Origin: Paraglomus occultum
Taxonomy: Eukaryota > Glomeromycota > Glomeromycetes > Paraglomerales > Paraglomeraceae
Reading direction: 5' to 3'
NCBI GenBank assembly: GCA_910592205.1
Contig: CAJVPJ010001371.1
Location: 1 to 10,215, forward strand
DNA: 10,215 nt
Shown: piece after piece, positions 7,693 through 10,215 of the stretch
Layout: every line of letters begins with the position of its first letter
How positions within the stretch are numbered: the first letter of the stretch is position 1
Position numbers and translations under genes: made by a program
Notes under the pieces: model-generated
What the model saw: the letters and a program-made list of their open reading frames with translations, nothing else
Database searches by the model: none
Told to the model about the DNA's origin: nothing

Positions 7693-8016
7693 TTAACTGA
7701 AGGAATCGAAATGTAAAGCTTGTGCTTTCCACTGTTTGGGCAAACGGCGATATGAATCGGAATTGATGGAAACAAAAACGACAATCATTAGATTGTACTT
7801 TCTTTGTGTCACATGTGTATGCGGCGATGCGAAGCACTTTCTCATCCAATCGATAAGACTACTTATTGTACGTCCACAAAAGGAATATATTACGCCAAAA
7901 CCTGTTGTGTTAGTCTTCCAAGCGTAAATAATCTGCAGAACAAACTCTCCGGACTGTTCAGTCTTTAGATAAATAGCCCATTTAACGTAAAACCAAATCC
8001 CGTAGTCAGATAACAT
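7693..8016 (-). CDS. Open frame of 107 codons, hypothetical
   Basis: This is the longest uninterrupted ATG frame in the area, from ATG 8016-8014 to TAA at 7695-7693. Composition is reasonable for a protein: aromatic-rich N-terminus (MLSDYGIWFYVKWAIYL), then a glycine/serine/cysteine middle (GVIYSFCGRTISSLIDWMRK), and a more polar C-terminus (RRLPKQWKAQAL). There is no signal peptide or recognisable domain. The opposite strand is also open over 7702-7926, with a cysteine-rich start (KCKACAFHC). Double-strand openness lowers confidence in either. Confidence 0.25.
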   Translation of the reverse strand: MLSDYGIWFYVKWAIYLKTEQSGEFVLQIIYAWKTNTTGFGVIYSFCGRTISSLIDWMRKCFASPHTHVTQRKYNLMIVVFVSINSDSYRRLPKQWKAQALHFDSFS

Positions 8017-8113
8017 CGTTTGTTTCAATCGTTACAATATTTCTATCATAGTAACATTACAAACTTTTCACTTAATTTTGGAAGTGTAATATGCGATTAT
8101 CGGATGATTCCTC

Positions 8114-8589
8114 GGAAATTGTCAGAAGTATCTTAAGCCGGAATTTCCAGCATTGAACTCCGACTTCTTGTTCGTCGTCTTCTTCTTTATATTTATTATT
8201 ATTACTCTCATCTGATATTATGGATAAATACCCGTCAGCCGTTTGATCGAATCTTCAAAAACTTTTACAAATGGAGAATCGTCGCCAGAAATGTACCCAT
8301 CTTAGGTGTATACCCTACTCCGAATTTAGGCGGACTGAGAGGACGCTGAACAGCAGATATTTAAAAGGTAAGAATATGTATGCTTATTCAAGTGTGTTAA
8401 CTTTTACTAATTACTAATTTTACTCTGGCCACTAACAGCAATTTAGTCGAGAAAACACAATGTCGCCGAAATGATGCCTACTTGGAATGGATTCTTGCGG
8501 AACATGGCGTTGGCAGATGTCGATGCCTACCACGACATATAATAGGCATATGATTTTTACTGGAAATCGTCAGGAGTATCTTAGCCGGA
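8114..8589 (+). repeat. Direct repeat, block 1 (two copies)
   Basis: The copies at 8114-8142 and 8562-8589 share GGAAAT-GTCAG-AGTATCTTA-GCCGGA with only a few differences, 448 bases apart. They form the left block of the duplicated segment described below. Confidence 0.85.
8271..8553 (+). CDS. Candidate two-exon small gene in the left duplicate copy
   Basis: The ATG at 8271 has a strong context (TTTACAAATGGAG) and opens 32 highly charged codons (begins MENRRQKCTHLRC, later SEFRRTERTLNSRYLK). It ends at AAAAG|GTAAGA (GT 8368-8369). Using acceptor CAATTTAG (8445-8446), the phase-1 frame continues from 8447 to TGA at 8551-8553, including NDAYLEWILAEHGVG. The product is 67 residues with several cysteines and arginines. 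The right-hand duplicate retains the donor-like and acceptor-like positions but lacks most of the first exon, and its matching frame is broken, so selection on the protein is not supported. The family is unknown. Confidence 0.3.
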
Positions 8590-8650
8590 GTCTGATGGGC
8601 TGAAGGTAAGAATATATGCATGTTCATTCAAGCGTGTTAACCTTTACCAA
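8365..8650 (+). repeat. Direct repeat, block 2 with donor-like GTAAGAAT (two copies)
   Basis: Segments 8365-8410 and 8603-8650 match closely: AAGGTAAGAATAT, then CATTCAAG-type and GTGTTAAC, then TTTAC-AA. The spacing is about 239 bases, against 448 for block 1, so one copy has gained or lost about 209 bases between the blocks. A weaker third block (TGCCTA-TTGAA-TGGATT ... TTGGCAGA, near 8475-8530 and 8706-8760) follows in the same order. Order and orientation are conserved, showing a duplication followed by divergence. Confidence 0.85.
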
Positions 8651-8764
8651 CTCATCTTGTGCCTCTGACTGTTAACATCAACTAGTCAAACAACACATGG
8701 GACAATGCCTATGTTGAAGTGGATTTGAAAACCTTGACGACTTGGTGCTGGCAGACGGTCTGCC

Positions 8765-9336
8765 CAAATAGACATTTGATGATCTCAGGTTTTCGTGGCC
8801 TGGGAATAATGTATTAGGCAGATTTTTATCTTATTTACACTATTACTATTATCTAATTATGTTAAAAATTGATAGACAATAATAAAAAAATTATTTTATC
8901 TTTCAACTTTACTTTTCAGGAATAATCTGGCATTTGCATTTTATGTTTAATTTTGCTTTTTTTTATATCTGATATGTTAATACCCATACTATCACTATTA
9001 ATATGTAGCCATATTTGCCTACTACTACATATTAGCCAAACGGATTTTTGTCTTTGTTCAATTGTTATAGATTACACTGTAATAGTAAAAATAATTTTAA
9101 AATCTCTACCATGTTTGATTTTGCATAATCATAACAGATTTGCATCATTATTGTTTGGTTTTAGCTGCAATAATGCTTTTTTTTTTGCATAGAGTCAATT
9201 CTTTGCAAGACCTATTATGCAAAAATAAAAATAAAAAATTTAAAACCAGATGTAACATGTCAATCAAAACAATAAACACAATTTGGTTTGGTTAATAAAC
9301 AAGGCAAGGGTAATTTGATAATGTTAAAGTTCTTAC
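8765..9336. other. Very AT-rich stretch, no supported gene
   Basis: Poly-A/T runs and simple AT sequence dominate. A 79-codon plus-strand frame (8953-9192) encodes a hydrophobic I/L/S/C/F string typical of translated T-rich DNA and is rejected. No downstream exon for the transposase relic at 9337 was recognised. Confidence 0.5.
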
Positions 9337-9579
9337 CAAATAAAACCAGCACATACATCACATAAATGAGTTTGTGATTTTTGGGTGCTTCACGCATAAT
9401 TGATTCTATCTCAAGTTGAGTTTGATTCTGTTCTTTCTGTATTTCTTGGATAATTCTAAAAACGTCTAAATGGGTGGCTCCCACTATAGTCCCCATGTTC
9501 AATGCCACACTTCTACAGGGTTAACTGTAGCTGTTCTTTCACCAAATTTTGTACAGAGCTTTTTATCATAACATCTCGC
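9337..9579 (-). pseudogene. Decayed MULE-type transposase, C-terminal fragment
   Basis: Two adjoining frames match, in order, the pattern at the C-terminal side of animal MULE-superfamily transposases (RTNN..VEGWH, about a dozen residues, HP, then EQ...I). The first frame (9579-9502) reads GERTATVNPVEVWH. The second reads NMGTIVGATHLDVFRIIQ followed by EIQKEQNQTQLEIESIM. Seventeen bases separate WH from VGATH where eighteen would be needed, so a single-base deletion just after the CAT codon (about 9501) breaks the gene. TAG at 9582-9580 also closes the first frame upstream. The second frame reaches AAATTTG|GTAAGA (GT at 9336-9335), a plausible donor. The catalytic DDE part is not visible. This is an inactive remnant or an exon of a dead copy. 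Family assignment rests on motif recall, not a search. Confidence 0.55.
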
Positions 9580-9924
9580 CTAATAATCAGACTGTACCTG
9601 AGTGTGGGACATGTCTCAGTTCTGCCTGAGTCTAGAACCCAGTTATTTTATCAACAATCTTATAGAAAAACACATTAAATAAACCACGCGCGAACTACCA
9701 GTAATTTGCATAAATCAATGCACAATTTGTAGAAAAAGTATTCTGAAGACCTGAATCAACGTGCTTAACCTACAAATTTGAGTTTATGACATTATTATCT
9801 TGACAAGTTGCATCAGTGTGCTGACTTTCTTTTGGGATTCATAGTGCTTATTAGTTGTAAAGAATAAAATGTGTTAATAAGCTGATCATAATAGGAACTA
9901 AAAATACAAGTCATATAAACTTAC
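9580..9924. other. Stretch upstream of the transposase relic, unassigned
   Basis: On the minus strand an acceptor-like GGGTTCTAG (9635-9632) opens a frame from 9631 to a TAG at 9515-9513. It is in phase with the candidate exon at 9985-9925 but conflicts with the transposase frame over 9579-9516. No upstream transposase motifs could be recognised. Confidence 0.3.
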
Positions 9925-9985
9925 CGACGAAAATTACAGCTACTTCTCCGTAATATTCATAAGCCCGCACGTGTTGTCTATTCAT
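9925..9985 (-). CDS. Possible short first exon
   Basis: The ATG at 9985-9983 opens 20 codons (MNRQHVRAYEYYGEVAVIFV) that end at a very strong donor, GTCG|GTAAGTTT (GT 9924-9923). Only this frame is open. A CACGTG E-box string lies inside it. It could join in phase 1 to an acceptor at 9632. Its relation to the transposase relic is unclear and the product is unknown. Confidence 0.25.
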
Positions 9986-10083
9986 ATCTCGAAAAGAAAA
10001 TAAAGACAAAATATTAGCATTAAATTATAACAATTAGATTACTTTGTAAATTGCTCTTTTTATGCTGGATCTGGAAGCGTACG

Positions 10084-10190
10084 AGTGATCGCAATCCCCA
10101 TACATCGCAGATCCTTAAGGCAATGCGGGTGGAGTGGTCCAAGTCCAGTGATCGCAATCCCAGCCTTGAACTTGAGTGATCTCAATCCCC
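10084..10190 (+). repeat. Three copies of AGTGATCGCAATCCC
   Basis: The motif occurs at 10084-10099 (followed by C), 10147-10161 and 10175-10190 (one change, G to T). Start-to-start spacings are 63 and 28 bases. All copies are in the same orientation within a locally GC-richer segment at the window edge. It could be the start of an irregular minisatellite or a cluster of a binding site. The pattern may continue beyond the window. Confidence 0.8.
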
Positions 10191-10215
10191 AAGTTACACC
10201 ACTGATCTGAAACGT

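Noticed and set aside
8953-9192. 79-codon hydrophobic plus-strand frame resembling a membrane protein
   Set aside because: Translated T-rich DNA gives such strings. It contains homopolymer T runs and no independent gene signals.
1-10215. CRISPR array, phage, operon or bacterial genes
   Set aside because: No spaced repeat array, ribosome binding sites or long contiguous frames. Introns and AATAAA signals point to a eukaryote.

Overview
This window looks like non-viral nuclear DNA of a eukaryote, most likely an invertebrate animal. It is AT-rich, no open frame exceeds about 110 codons, and there are GT-AG intron signals and AATAAA signals. It contains a decayed eukaryotic MULE-type transposase. 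I see no operons, ribosome binding sites or dense gene packing, so a bacterial, phage or organelle origin is very unlikely. The species cannot be named.

Caution on the gene models: in DNA this AT-rich, open frames of 60-75 codons occur several times per 10 kb by chance, and short splice consensus strings are common. I called exons where an open frame, a plausible protein composition, splice signals and intron phase agree. Most remain low to moderate confidence. Only the transposase relic rests on recognised family similarity.

Layout. 1-314 (+): the last two coding exons of a gene entering from the left, joined in phase across a 134-bp intron. 1627-2030: an 18-C tract, a GC-richer block and a TATA-like box. 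2391-2957 (+): two phase-compatible candidate exons. 4031-4277 (-): a short basic reading frame that may be frameshifted. 4758-5046 (-): two phase-matched candidate exons with an AATAAA 24 bases past the stop. 5071-5896 (+): small candidate exons. 6630-7505 (-): a cluster of candidate exons, including a 110-codon frame broken by one TAA. 7693-8028: both strands open. 8114-8760: an imperfect direct duplication covering an intron-like segment. 9337-9579 (-): remains of the C-terminal region of a MULE-like transposase with a frameshift. 10084-10190: a 15-base motif repeated three times.

No functional cooperation between genes can be argued. Apart from the transposase, none of the predicted proteins could be assigned to a family by eye. 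The minus-strand exons may belong to one or several genes; the sequence alone does not decide this.
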